Assembly (NCBI RefSeq): GCF_020731355.1
Contig: NZ_JAJFZK010000002.1
Location: forward strand, 335,807-399,806
Length of the DNA: 64,000 nucleotides
Reading direction: 5' to 3'
Source: Bacillus sp. REN16
GTDB lineage: Bacteria; Bacillota; Bacilli; Bacillales; Bacillaceae_L
The position numbers and the translations under genes are program-made. Below are positions 35,075 to 44,054 of this stretch, piece after piece. Numbering within the stretch: the first letter of the stretch is position 1; each line of letters opens with the position of its first letter. The notes below the pieces were generated by a model. That model was not told the DNA's origin. It searched no databases and saw nothing but the letters and a program-made list of their open reading frames with translations.

Positions 35075-35788
35075 TTATTTCTTGTAAACTCTAAAGGACT
35101 CCGCGATTTTGATAATTTCTTCTCTTGGGATTGGTTCTTCTCGGAAGCTGGTATTATCTTTGTTTTTAACGAATACATTGAGGTGATAGTTTATGCCTTC
35201 CTCAATCCAAAAGAGCATTTGAGCATTTCCGTTAAACATATAATAGGCAGTACTGCCATTGCTTAATTGAACGTTTTCATAATCCTTCGTATCAACACTT
35301 TCTACCGTACTATCTGCAAGAATGAGATGAATGCTTTTAAAAGGTTCTTCAAAAGATAGGTAGCTAATATTTTGAACATGAAACTTCGGATTATCTGGCT
35401 CTAATTGTTTGAGTTCACCATCCTCTAAAGATTGAGGTCCTAAGTATTGTTCCATAAATTCAACCTCATGTACTACAAAAGGTGCATACGTAGGAAGTTT
35501 AATCTTTCTCTCAATCATTTGAAGTTCCTTTATTTGCATAATCTGTTCTTCACCCAAAAATGCCTGGTTTGAAATTGGATTTTGTGGCAATGTCCAAATG
35601 AAAAAGACTAAAAGCGCAACTGCTACTAGACTTCCAATTGTATGAAGGGGCCACTTTATATTTTTCAACGTCTTTTGCACAGGATGTTCCTCGAAATTCA
35701 TCAATGCGTCGTGTATCCTATTTTTATCTTCAAAACCCAGTTTGGCTGTTGGCATTGATCGCAGTTGATTTTCCAAATGTTTATTCAT
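35075..35788 (-). CDS. Putative membrane anti-sigma factor
   Basis: 237 residues from the ATG at 35788 (AGGAGGTGCTACAT upstream). A cytosolic N-terminus (NKHLENQLRSMPTAKLGFED) is followed by one helix (LHTIGSLVAVALLVFFIWTL) and an extracytoplasmic domain ending in REEIIKIAESFRVYK, a DUF4367-like finish. It overlaps the sigma gene by 8 bp, the standard layout for a cognate anti-sigma factor. Confidence 0.75.
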   Translation of the reverse strand: MNKHLENQLRSMPTAKLGFEDKNRIHDALMNFEEHPVQKTLKNIKWPLHTIGSLVAVALLVFFIWTLPQNPISNQAFLGEEQIMQIKELQMIERKIKLPTYAPFVVHEVEFMEQYLGPQSLEDGELKQLEPDNPKFHVQNISYLSFEEPFKSIHLILADSTVESVDTKDYENVQLSNGSTAYYMFNGNAQMLFWIEEGINYHLNVFVKNKDNTSFREEPIPREEIIKIAESFRVYKK

Positions 35789-36293
35789 ATGTAGCACCTC
35801 CTACCCGCTGCTGAAGGGCAATTTTGGCTCGATGATAGGTTGACCTCGTTTTGTTTTCGCTCCATTGCAGAATTTCTGCCGTTTCCTGAACTGACAAGCC
35901 CTTTATTCCTCTTAAAACGATCACGTCACGATAGCTAGATTTTAAGGATTGAATCGCTTTATATAGCGCCCTGTTTTCTTCCGATAAGTGAAGTAGTTGC
36001 TCTGGTGTTCGATCCGTCCTAGGCTCATGACTGGAATCAAGTGACAACATTGTTCTCCATTTATTTCGATTTCTTCTCCTGGTTTCATCAATCGCGATGT
36101 TTCTGGCAATACTGTAGAGCCAAGTTCTTGGATTAGAGTTCCCTTTAAAGGTATGAAGCCCCTTCATTGCACGAATAAACACCTCTTGGACTAAATCCTC
36201 AACATCTGCTTTTCCCAATCGATACAACAGGAAATTGTAAATGTCATCACTATATTGATGGAACCAATCTGAAATGATCTCTTTATCTCCCAT
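35781..36293 (-). CDS. ECF-type RNA polymerase sigma factor
   Basis: 170 residues from the ATG at 36293 (GGGGAG upstream; a TTG two codons earlier is an alternative). Region 2 is YNFLLYRLGKADVEDLVQEV plus RTWLYSIARNIAIDETRRRN. Region 4 is YRDVIVLRGIKGLSVQETAE with SENKTRSTYHRAKIAL. It directs transcription of stress genes. It forms a coupled pair with the downstream anti-sigma gene. Confidence 0.88.
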   Translation of the reverse strand: MGDKEIISDWFHQYSDDIYNFLLYRLGKADVEDLVQEVFIRAMKGLHTFKGNSNPRTWLYSIARNIAIDETRRRNRNKWRTMLSLDSSHEPRTDRTPEQLLHLSEENRALYKAIQSLKSSYRDVIVLRGIKGLSVQETAEILQWSENKTRSTYHRAKIALQQRVGGATYE

Positions 36294-36390
36294 ATCCAAA
36301 TTTTCTCCCCAATTTATTTTTCCTTTTATACTATTAGACGATATCCCTTCACAGATATCGCACTTTTTCGAAAAGAATTTTAAGCTAAGC

Positions 36391-36420
36391 AAAAAAAAGC
36401 CACTTTCCTTAGAAAATGAC
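36391..36420 (-). terminator. Terminator of the small membrane gene at 36423
   Basis: The minus-strand RNA pairs GTCATTTTC with GAAAGTGGC (two G-U) around TAAG. Eight T follow. Confidence 0.7.
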
Positions 36421-36422
36421 CA

Positions 36423-36629
36423 CTATTCCCATCCTTTTATGTATTTTATAAGTATCATGATAAATGGAAACAAGAGCGTGACTACTAATGATTGTATGAA
36501 CGTTAGGATGATATCCTTCTTCCACGGATTGCTTTTTGGATAACGGTTATTAATTCGTTGAAAAAATAGAAACACCGCCCACCAACACAATAACACATAA
36601 AAGGCGTCACTTATGCTATCGTAAATCAT
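36423..36629 (-). CDS. 68-residue two-helix membrane protein
   Basis: AAAGGGGG lies upstream of the ATG. Helices are ISDAFYVLLCWWAVFLFFQR and FIQSLVVTLLFPFIMILIKY with a basic loop NNRYPKSNPWKKD. Not recognised. A terminator follows directly. Confidence 0.6.
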   Translation of the reverse strand: MIYDSISDAFYVLLCWWAVFLFFQRINNRYPKSNPWKKDIILTFIQSLVVTLLFPFIMILIKYIKGWE

Positions 36630-36781
36630 TAAAGGAAAACCCCCTTTTACACAGAATTTTCAATCAAATGTTTATTTCCCTCCATTATCACATATTTTCT
36701 AAAAACTTGTAATTAATAAAAAATATTCCAACAATGATGGTAAAATAGGATTAGAGATTTTTAGAATTGGGGGGGTTTTAT

Positions 36782-37714
36782 TTGAAGCAGAAAATATTCT
36801 GGGCGAGTATTTCGATCATCATCCTTAGCTATTTTGGAAATTATTTTTATTTCCAATCGAAACAATTGGATTCCCCAGTTTTTTTGGAGCATTTTTATGA
36901 GCTCACCTTAAATGAAGAAGATGAAACGACGCTCACTTTCTATTACTTAACAAACAAGTCGGATACGTCGACAGCAAACTTTGTAATGATTAATGGCATT
37001 GAGACTGTTCCCGTTTCAAATCATGACTTTTTTATGTGGGATTCGCAAGCTCCTCAGTATGTTCAGGAATTTACTCATCATTATTTAAAAGCAGTTTCTG
37101 TGTCGTTCCCAACCGAGTATGAAGGTAATGAACCTCTTTCTTTTTCGGAAATGGAGGTCCATTTTTCAGATGGAAAAACCGTTCAAGCGGATATTGGAGG
37201 AGTTATCCTTCATAAAAGGGGCGAAAATCCTGAAGTGTTTGACTTCCGAATGGGTTCAAGCAGCAACCAGCACACTTCCGAAACCTTGCTGGTATCAAAG
37301 CAGCCAGTCACCATTGAAAAAATTGAGATTCCATTTACTGAGAATATTCCGGATAACGTTCTACTAAAGGTTGATCGTGAACAGAAAAATTTACGAAAAC
37401 TTGAAAATCCTATGGAGGTTTCTGATTATCCTGAGTGGTTTAATCATGAACGCGATAAGGAATGGAGTGACTTGCCTGGTGTTTTACTACGCGATGACTT
37501 ATTACCTTTTAACCTAGAGCAAAATGAATATATCCGTTTCTTCATGCAGTTTAATCCTGAACGGGACAGCTATTTCCAGTTTAGTATAAAACTGATTGGA
37601 CAAACGGAATCGGGAGAAAAATTTGTCAGTGAGCTTCCGATAATGAATCATCCTTATTTAGACCAGAAGGCAATTAATCGAATCATTAAGGGTAAGGAGC
37701 GTGATAGCAAATGA
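36782..37714 (+). CDS. Membrane-anchored protein of unknown function
   Basis: 310 residues from a TTG at 36782, six bases after a GGGGGGG run. One N-terminal anchor (IFWASISIIILSYFGNYFYF) is followed by about 285 extracytoplasmic residues rich in beta-strand patterns. Overlaps the following gene by 4 bp (ATGA), so the two are coupled. Confidence 0.65.
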   Translation: MKQKIFWASISIIILSYFGNYFYFQSKQLDSPVFLEHFYELTLNEEDETTLTFYYLTNKSDTSTANFVMINGIETVPVSNHDFFMWDSQAPQYVQEFTHHYLKAVSVSFPTEYEGNEPLSFSEMEVHFSDGKTVQADIGGVILHKRGENPEVFDFRMGSSSNQHTSETLLVSKQPVTIEKIEIPFTENIPDNVLLKVDREQKNLRKLENPMEVSDYPEWFNHERDKEWSDLPGVLLRDDLLPFNLEQNEYIRFFMQFNPERDSYFQFSIKLIGQTESGEKFVSELPIMNHPYLDQKAINRIIKGKERDSK

Positions 37715-38322
37715 ATTTTAAGCGTATATTCTGGGGTTATATTTTTATTCTTATCGAAATCCATTTGTTTGTCATCGATCTTTTGCCTGATCCAATTGGA
37801 TATTATTTTATCTACTCAGGAATTAGTGCAGTTTCGCCAGAAAATCGAATTGGCAACAAGCTAAAAAAACTTTTGATTGTACTCATGATTATTAGTATTC
37901 CGACCTTGTTTATACAACAAAATGATTTAGGTTCATCCGCTGGAATTTCACTTTGGGATCATTATTCATTCCTCTTTGAATGGTTAAGATTAGTTCTTGT
38001 ATATTTTGTTTTTCGCTTAATCATGGAGTTTGTTACTACAATCGAGGATAAATTTATAGCAAGCAGAAGCTCGCGAATATTTAAAGTTTACATGACGGTA
38101 ATGCTGATCATCACATTTACACATACATTTGCGATGAACCTTTCAAACAACATTATAGTAGGATACCTATTCCTTACAATCCCTTTAGGGTTTATCATGG
38201 AGATTATGTTTTTAGTACTAGTATGGAAATTGGACAAATATAAGGGATCTGGTGGCTTTCCTCCCCTATACAACAATAACGCCAATTATTTTCCTAACGA
38301 TTTTTATTCAGACCAAGAATAA
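37711..38322 (+). CDS. Polytopic membrane protein of unknown function
   Basis: 203 residues. Five to six helices, including IFWGYIFILIEIHLFVIDLL, KLLIVLMIISIPTLFI, LRLVLVYFVFRLIMEF, VYMTVMLIITFTHTFAM and IIVGYLFLTIPLGFIMEIMF. It overlaps the preceding gene and is followed after 11 bp by a DUF4275 gene, giving a three-gene operon. Confidence 0.65.
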   Translation: MNFKRIFWGYIFILIEIHLFVIDLLPDPIGYYFIYSGISAVSPENRIGNKLKKLLIVLMIISIPTLFIQQNDLGSSAGISLWDHYSFLFEWLRLVLVYFVFRLIMEFVTTIEDKFIASRSSRIFKVYMTVMLIITFTHTFAMNLSNNIIVGYLFLTIPLGFIMEIMFLVLVWKLDKYKGSGGFPPLYNNNANYFPNDFYSDQE

Positions 38323-38333
38323 GGAGTATTTGA

Positions 38334-38759
38334 ATGGACTTTTTTAATAGATTAAAAAAGAAAAAAATGAGGGTATTGGAACTTCCAAAATGGGGTGCTT
38401 ACCTAAGGGGTGAGTGGGAATCCCATTTTGCCGCTCACCTCAACGATGCGGAAAAAAGAATCATCCATTTAAACTCGAGCAACGGGTATTTGTGGCATCT
38501 GTTTAGTTACGAAAAAAAGAAGTGCTTTGACGGAGATGATGCTGAGGAAGCTTTTAATCTTGAGCAAAAAAATAAATGCTATATCTTTTACCAGCATTGG
38601 GACTATGCGCTCCTTGTTGAAAATGCCTCAAGGTTATGCGCAAGTGACCTGGGTGACGAAACCGATATTTATGTTGTGGATAAAGATTTTAGGTGGACTT
38701 TTGTAATTACGCACGAAACAGGTTGGTGTGGTCCATATTTTAGTAGGAAAGATAAATAA
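38334..38759 (+). CDS. DUF4275-family protein
   Basis: 141 residues. WGAYLRGEWESHFAAHLNDA, GYLWHLFSYEKKKCFDGDDA, NKCYIFYQHWDYALLVENAS and FRWTFVITHETGWCGPYFSR match the DUF4275 pattern (W-H-L-F-S-Y, conserved T-H-E-x-x-W-x-G-P-Y-F). Function unknown. Third gene of the operon beginning at 36782. Confidence 0.8.
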   Translation: MDFFNRLKKKKMRVLELPKWGAYLRGEWESHFAAHLNDAEKRIIHLNSSNGYLWHLFSYEKKKCFDGDDAEEAFNLEQKNKCYIFYQHWDYALLVENASRLCASDLGDETDIYVVDKDFRWTFVITHETGWCGPYFSRKDK

Positions 38760-38765
38760 AAAAAT

Positions 38766-38793
38766 GGTCGTTAATTCAGCTGGATTAACGACC
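38766..38793 (-). terminator. Terminator of the methyltransferase-GNAT-VOC operon
   Basis: GGTCGTTAAT and ATTAACGACC pair perfectly (10 bp). ATTTTTTTATTT follows on the minus strand. Confidence 0.85.
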
Positions 38794-38805
38794 TAAGTAC
38801 AGATA

Positions 38806-39150
38806 TTATTTTCTCTCAACTAGACCAAAACCCACTCCAGTTGGATCCACTAAATAAGCCAAATAAAACTCATCAAATTCCATTTTTTCACGGACAATCA
38901 TCGCTCCGTTATCGACTGCCCTGGTGATCGTATCATCAATCGAATCAACCTCAATCTGAATTCTGGTACCATGGGGATAATCATGTGGACCTTTGCTTAT
39001 TCCACCTTGAAGTTCTACTAGACCAGCGCTTTTAATAGGCCAAAATCCCCAATTCGGATCTCCGGTTTCCCACCCAAAAACGGTTGAATAGAATTGAACT
39101 GCCTTCTCAGGGTCTTGGCTACTCATTTCAAAACCTACGACTCTTGCCAT
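38806..39150 (-). CDS. VOC/glyoxalase-fold protein
   Basis: 114 residues from the ATG at 39150 (GGGAG eight bases upstream; an ATG six bases earlier is too close). The pattern RVVGFEMSSQDPEKAVQFYS, TVFGWETGD, then FDEFYLAYLVDPTGVGFGLV is that of short VOC proteins. Last gene of a three-gene operon; substrate unknown. Confidence 0.82.
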   Translation of the reverse strand: MARVVGFEMSSQDPEKAVQFYSTVFGWETGDPNWGFWPIKSAGLVELQGGISKGPHDYPHGTRIQIEVDSIDDTITRAVDNGAMIVREKMEFDEFYLAYLVDPTGVGFGLVERK

Positions 39151-39163
39151 TTTCATCGCTCCC

Positions 39164-39958
39164 TTATTTCATGATCCAAATTGCCTTAGTATACCCTATT
39201 CTCATACCTGCTCGTTCCATGTTATTTTGGCTAACAGAACCAAATCTTGCCTGACCTACAATCAGCCTGCAATCTTTTTCCAGCGCTTTTTGCATTCGCT
39301 GATCAATTAATGCGGTTTGAATACCGTGATTACGAAAATCCGGTAATGTCGTGGCAGCAGCTAGGGTTCCGACGCCGTTTTTGGTGAATAAAACTCCAAT
39401 TCCTGCAGGTGTATTATCTATACTTGCAAGATAGAATGTCCAATCAGTGCCGTAAAGTACTTGATTATTTTGGGCAACTCCTTCTCTTAAAAATGCTGGC
39501 ATCCCAAAGCCTTTTGTATAGATTTCAGCGAATAAATCAAACTCATCTTTATGTAACTCACGGATCAAAATTTTTGAATGATTGCTGGTTTGGGATAGTG
39601 AATCTGAATACAGGGTTGTATGAAAATCATGCTGGTAAAAACCCTTGTTGCTCAAATATGTAAGTAATTCCGAAGAAACATGCCCAGGTGTTAATTCAAA
39701 TCGAACTGGAATGTCCTTTTGTTTGTAAAATCGGATGATTTGTTCAACATAGTCTTCATCTCCATCCGATAAACCCTTTACTGTATTGAACGAGGGTCCC
39801 GGAATGTTTTTTACTGAAAAGGCTGTTGCATTTCCAAACTGTACAATTTCAACGTCCATTGGATTTCCTTCGATTGCCTGTATCGCCTTCAGCCTTGATT
39901 TCAACACCTCGATTTCAGATGTCTCCAAAGTTCGGGCTAATTTTTTCGTTACGACCAC
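39164..39958 (-). CDS. GNAT acetyltransferase, two-domain
   Basis: 264 residues. The C-terminal GNAT domain shows PAGIGVLFTKNGVGTLAAAT, TLPDFRNHGIQTALIDQRMQ (acetyl-CoA loop R-N-H-G-I-Q) and NNMERAGMRIGYTKAIWIM. The N-terminal half (to about 130) is a degenerate GNAT-like domain. It overlaps the methyltransferase stop by one base. Substrate unknown. Confidence 0.8.
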   Translation of the reverse strand: MVVTKKLARTLETSEIEVLKSRLKAIQAIEGNPMDVEIVQFGNATAFSVKNIPGPSFNTVKGLSDGDEDYVEQIIRFYKQKDIPVRFELTPGHVSSELLTYLSNKGFYQHDFHTTLYSDSLSQTSNHSKILIRELHKDEFDLFAEIYTKGFGMPAFLREGVAQNNQVLYGTDWTFYLASIDNTPAGIGVLFTKNGVGTLAAATTLPDFRNHGIQTALIDQRMQKALEKDCRLIVGQARFGSVSQNNMERAGMRIGYTKAIWIMK

Positions 39959-40731
39959 TATGCCTCAACCTTTCTGCATACATAGATCATTTGATGGCTG
40001 TCTTCAGTCAGCGGTGTTTCATGCCAATCCTTGTAAACGGCTAAAATCTCAAATCCGTTTCCTTTTAGAAGCCGATCCATTTCTTGAGGGTATACATATC
40101 GCAATTTGATATTAGTTTTCTTTTCATCTATCATTTTTCCATTTTCATCTTTTTGTCTTCTAATGGTCATGTAATGTTGAACCTGCTGGATTGTGTCATA
40201 GTTACTAATTGTGTATACATCTACCATTTTTCCCGTTTCATCCTTGTAGCTTCGCCAATATTCCTCGGTAGCCGGTTGAAGCAATTCATCCGGACTTGGA
40301 AATCTTGTGCCGAAGATGAAGATCCCCTCTTGTTCAAGGTGATTATGGACAGAACCTAGCAGTTGATCCTGTTCCTCGTTGGTAAGGAAATGCTGAAATG
40401 AATTTCCCACAATATATATGAGCGGACTCTTTACTCCTAATTGAAGATTTGTACAGTCTTGTTCCATCCATTCGATGTTTAGATTTGTTTGTTCTGTTTT
40501 CCTTTTTGCCTGGGTCAGCATACCTTTATGAATGTCTACCCCAATCAGGGTATGTCCCGCTTCCGCGAGGGGAATGGTTGCTCGTCCTGTTCCGCACGCT
40601 AGATCAATGATCGGGCCGTTCACTTTTAACGCCCATTTTTGTAGTAGTTTCACGTCATCTTGGAAAGGGTCGTTTTCTTGATCGTAAAGAATCGGATTCT
40701 CGTATTCCTCAAAATTATCTAATTGGTTCAT
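39958..40731 (-). CDS. SAM-dependent class I methyltransferase
   Basis: 257 residues. Motif I is PIIDLACGTGRATIPLAEAG (about 39-58), followed by TLIGVDIHKGMLTQAK (acidic loop), then WMEQDCTNLQLG and LIYIVGNSFQHF. These are the SAM site of Rossmann methyltransferases. AAAGGAG precedes the ATG. First gene of the operon to 38806. Target not inferable. Confidence 0.88.
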   Translation of the reverse strand: MNQLDNFEEYENPILYDQENDPFQDDVKLLQKWALKVNGPIIDLACGTGRATIPLAEAGHTLIGVDIHKGMLTQAKRKTEQTNLNIEWMEQDCTNLQLGVKSPLIYIVGNSFQHFLTNEEQDQLLGSVHNHLEQEGIFIFGTRFPSPDELLQPATEEYWRSYKDETGKMVDVYTISNYDTIQQVQHYMTIRRQKDENGKMIDEKKTNIKLRYVYPQEMDRLLKGNGFEILAVYKDWHETPLTEDSHQMIYVCRKVEA

Positions 40732-40871
40732 TCTGTTCTCCTTTATTAATTGGTTATATTCCTATTTTCCACATTAAGGTATTAATTTCCTTCTATTTCT
40801 GTAAGCAAACCCTTGATTTATGGTAATATTAAAAAGGAAATGTTATCTTGAAATTGAAAGGCTTGGTTTTT

Positions 40872-41738
40872 ATGGTAAAAACAAAGAAAAAACGAGTACT
40901 AACAGAAATTAAACAACTTATTATGATTACCATTGGGGCACTTATCGCCGGCTTTGGGTTAGAATTATTTTTAGTGCCAAATGATATTTTGGATGGAGGG
41001 GTTATTGGTCTTTCCATCATTGCATCGAAGATATTTGGTGTCCCAATGAGTATCTTTCTTATTGTTTTAAATATCCCGTTTTTGCTTCTCGGATACCGAA
41101 AAATGGGAATAAAGTTTACATTACATACATTGTTTGGTGTTTTAGTCTTATCGGCATTTACTGCTTATTTGCATCATTTTGAACCAGTCACAGATGATTT
41201 ATTTTTAGCTACCGTGATTGGTGCGGTTATATTAGGAACAGGTGTCGGTTTGGTTATCCGGACTGGTGGTGCATTGGACGGTACTGAAATTCTTGCGATC
41301 ATTGTAAGCAAGAAACGACCAGTGTCTGTTGGACAAACTGTTATGGTCATGAACGTGTTTATTTTTATCCTTGCTGCATTACTCGTATTCAGCTGGGAAA
41401 CAGCGATGTACTCAATTATTACCTATTATATCGCCTTTAAAATGATTGATATTGTAGTGGAAGGTATTGAAGAATTAAAATCAGTGACGATTATTTCAGA
41501 TTCGCCTGATGAGCTAGCGAATGAATTGAATAAAGTGATGGGTCGTGGCGTCACCTTTCTTCATGGTGAAGGAGCCTATACAAATGAACCTAAAAAAATT
41601 ATTTATACCATTGTTAGCCGGATTGAACTTTCCACCCTTAGGGAAATTGCACATGAAATTGATCCAAGTGCTTTAATCGCAATCGAAAATATGGCAGACG
41701 TGACAGGCAGTAATTTTGGAAATGGGGAAGGACATTAA
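40872..41738 (+). CDS. YitT-family membrane protein (DUF161 + DUF2179)
   Basis: 288 residues from the ATG at 40872; a TTG at 40848 with AAGGAAA upstream is an alternative start. Five to six helices begin with QLIMITIGALIAGFGLELFL and contain PNDILDGGVIGLSIIAS and IRTGGALDGTEILAIIVSKK, the YitT hallmarks. The C-terminal DUF2179 domain includes GRGVTFLHGEGAYTNEPKKI and YTIVSRIELSTLREIAHEID. Function unknown; the GGVxG and GG-x-DG-x-E motifs hint at transport. Confidence 0.88.
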   Translation: MVKTKKKRVLTEIKQLIMITIGALIAGFGLELFLVPNDILDGGVIGLSIIASKIFGVPMSIFLIVLNIPFLLLGYRKMGIKFTLHTLFGVLVLSAFTAYLHHFEPVTDDLFLATVIGAVILGTGVGLVIRTGGALDGTEILAIIVSKKRPVSVGQTVMVMNVFIFILAALLVFSWETAMYSIITYYIAFKMIDIVVEGIEELKSVTIISDSPDELANELNKVMGRGVTFLHGEGAYTNEPKKIIYTIVSRIELSTLREIAHEIDPSALIAIENMADVTGSNFGNGEGH

Positions 41739-41743
41739 AGAGG

Positions 41744-41769
41744 AAGCATGGTTACGCCATGCTTTTTTT
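41744..41769 (+). terminator. Terminator of the YitT-family gene
   Basis: AAGCATGG and CCATGCTT pair (8 bp). TTTTT follows. Confidence 0.85.
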
Positions 41770-41838
41770 ATTTGAATCAGCTTCTAATTTATCTGTGTGT
41801 TTCATATATTTGTCCAAAAGCCATGAAGGACGGATATC

Positions 41839-42990
41839 ATGAAAAGTTCTGGATATGAGCCACCTTTTATTTCAAGAATTGCCTTTATGTTTTTCTTTAT
41901 GGTAATCATCTGTTTCGCAGTCGCTTCAAGCATATCCTCTATTAAAAAAGATTCGATCCATTTTCGGCAATTCGATATTAATATTCGAAGTCTGCCTAAC
42001 GAAGTTTTTGTTCAATTGCTTGAATTTGAGAATGGCTATTTCGGACAATCTTTAAACGGGGAACTAGAATCTTTCACGAAAATGGTTGTAGAATCAACTC
42101 TTCAATTTAATTATGGGGATTTGCGAAGCTTTTTCGGTAATGAACTACCTGGTTTATCGATGTACCACACTGAAATTCTGATTCCTGGTGAAGGTACAGA
42201 TTTCACCAATCTTCCGTACGAATCAGCCCCGCCTTTGGATGTTCTGCTTCAAGAGAGGGAAATGGCTCAACAGGAATTGGAGGAACTAAATAAGGATGAT
42301 TCGAAAACACCGCCTGTGAATCTGGTAACTGATAAAAAGGTGTTAATTTATCACACTCATAGTTATGAATCCTACTTGCCGCTTCTAGGGCTTACTGGTG
42401 ATCCCGATATGGATAAATCGGCTGATTCGAAAACGAATATTACGCTTGTCGGTGAACTTTTAGGGAGTGAACTTAAAAAGCACGGGGTTGGTGCAGTAGT
42501 AGACACAACGAATATTGGGCAAGAATTGAAGAAAAAAGGGTGGGGAACGCCAAAGGCTTATGCCGTTTCACGCGGGATCGTCCAATCTGCAATGGCAAGT
42601 GACTCCGAGATTGACTTCTTAATCGATATCCACCGTGATGGTGTTCGAAAAGATTTGACGACTGTTTCCATCAACAATAAGCCATATGCTAGGGTTTTCT
42701 TCGTCGTAGGAAAAGCAAGTCGTAATTTTGAAAAAAGCTATGCATTAGCCGAATCCTTAGACACGGCAATAAAATCACAGTTTCCAGGAATCAGCAGGGG
42801 TGTGATTGCAAAAGGACTAGATCAAGGGAATGGCGTCTATAATCAGGATTTAGCGGAAAACTCTATACTCATCGAGGTTGGTGGAGTCGACAATGATATG
42901 AAGGAATTAAAAAATACAGTTGAGGCACTTGCAAAGGTGATTAGTGAGCATATTATCGATGCCGAGAAGGTGAACTCGTCTCATGAGTAA
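41839..42990 (+). CDS. SpoIIP-family cell-wall hydrolase, probable paralogue
   Basis: 383 residues. A membrane anchor (RIAFMFFFMVIICFAVAS, about 13-30) precedes a SpoIIP domain with VLIYHTHSYESYLP (zinc/active-site His), IDFLIDIHRDGV, and GNGVYNQDLAENSILIEVGG. SpoIIP is the amidase/endopeptidase that, with SpoIID and SpoIIM, drives engulfment. The usual partner gpr is absent here, so this is likely a second copy rather than canonical spoIIP. It overlaps a 56-residue gene. Confidence 0.88.
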   Translation: MKSSGYEPPFISRIAFMFFFMVIICFAVASSISSIKKDSIHFRQFDINIRSLPNEVFVQLLEFENGYFGQSLNGELESFTKMVVESTLQFNYGDLRSFFGNELPGLSMYHTEILIPGEGTDFTNLPYESAPPLDVLLQEREMAQQELEELNKDDSKTPPVNLVTDKKVLIYHTHSYESYLPLLGLTGDPDMDKSADSKTNITLVGELLGSELKKHGVGAVVDTTNIGQELKKKGWGTPKAYAVSRGIVQSAMASDSEIDFLIDIHRDGVRKDLTTVSINNKPYARVFFVVGKASRNFEKSYALAESLDTAIKSQFPGISRGVIAKGLDQGNGVYNQDLAENSILIEVGGVDNDMKELKNTVEALAKVISEHIIDAEKVNSSHE

Positions 42991-43153
42991 AGAGTTACTC
43001 TTTTGGTTATTTTGGCTATTTGCCTCAACCCTGTTTTGCTTTTTTTACCTGCCCTTCGGCTACACCATTACGGCATTTCTGGCTGGGATTGCGATGTGCT
43101 GCAAGGCGTTGATTAAACAATCGATTGTGGAGAATGAAAAACAGCGGGGTTAA
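42983..43153 (+). CDS. 56-residue two-helix membrane protein coupled to the SpoIIP paralogue
   Basis: ATG at 42983 lies inside the last codons of the SpoIIP gene (ATGAGTAA). It encodes LLFWLFWLFASTLFCFFYLP and a second helix YTITAFLAGIAMCC, followed by KALIKQSIVENEKQ and a stop at 43153. A terminator follows. The coupling suggests a role with the SpoIIP protein. Not recognised. Confidence 0.6.
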   Translation: MSKELLFWLFWLFASTLFCFFYLPFGYTITAFLAGIAMCCKALIKQSIVENEKQRG

Positions 43154-43201
43154 AGTTTAAACGAGTTTCCTTCAGATGTGCAAGCAAGTAAATAACAAGA
43201 G

Positions 43202-43242
43202 AAACACATTACAATTCGTACAGGAATTCTAATGTGTTTTTT
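43202..43242 (+). terminator. Terminator of the SpoIIP operon
   Basis: AAACACATTA and TAATGTGTTT pair perfectly. The inner GAATTC can extend the stem, and a T7 run follows. Confidence 0.8.
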
Positions 43243-43274
43243 TATTCTCACCACTAATAGTAATTAATATCATT

Positions 43275-43784
43275 CTAAATAAATTTCTGTTGTATTCGAT
43301 AGAATTCTTGAATATGTTGTCTGTTTATTTCCAATAACTCTTCTTTCCCATTTTCAAAAATCAATTGAATTTTATAAATAGGGTCTTGGGATTCGTGAAG
43401 ATAAGCAACTTCGGTAATTTCGTCCCATTTATAAACATCTTCGGACATCTGCTTCTTAAAAGTAATATCGTTATTTGAGATAAGTGTATAGTTGGCGACA
43501 CTGGCGTAATAACCTGTCCCAATCGAAGCTACCAAAAATAAGATCCCTATATAATTCCATATTTTATTTTCAACTATCATACCAATGCAAAATAAAATAA
43601 AAAAACCAAAAGCTATAAATGTAAAGATGTTCGAAATAAAAGGCGTCAATACTAAAAAGGTCCCGCTATGTTTGAAGAGAACCTGCTGCACAAGATTAGG
43701 TCCTATAAATCCAGATATTACACCCACGATTGTGCTGATGATCAAGAGAACTACCCAATATGCCTTATTAATGTTTTGTAGCAT
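43275..43784 (-). CDS. Membrane protein with a C-terminal soluble domain
   Basis: 169 residues. Helices are AYWVVLLIISTIVGVISGFI, FISNIFTFIAFGFFILFCIG and IWNYIGILFLVASIGTGYYA. The last 60 residues (DITFKKQMSEDVYKWDEITE, IYKIQLIFENGKEELLE) look like a small PH-like beta domain. Not recognised. Confidence 0.6.
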   Translation of the reverse strand: MLQNINKAYWVVLLIISTIVGVISGFIGPNLVQQVLFKHSGTFLVLTPFISNIFTFIAFGFFILFCIGMIVENKIWNYIGILFLVASIGTGYYASVANYTLISNNDITFKKQMSEDVYKWDEITEVAYLHESQDPIYKIQLIFENGKEELLEINRQHIQEFYRIQQKFI

Positions 43785-44054
43785 TTTTTCTCCTTCCCTA
43801 TGTAAATTGTTTAATATTATTATTTACGAATAATAATATTAAAGAGTTTCATTTTTCAAATAATATAATTAAATTCTGAAAACATTTCGCCTTTCATATT
43901 CCTTAAGCAGCTATTAATTAGATGTTTTCAAATGAAAAAGAACTTGGGATACAAACTCTTTTCACATGTGATTTTTACTATTAGACTTTTTGTGATTTTA
44001 ATTGTTTTGCACCCCATAAATAAACCTGTTACTGATAGCTTCTATTATTTTTGT

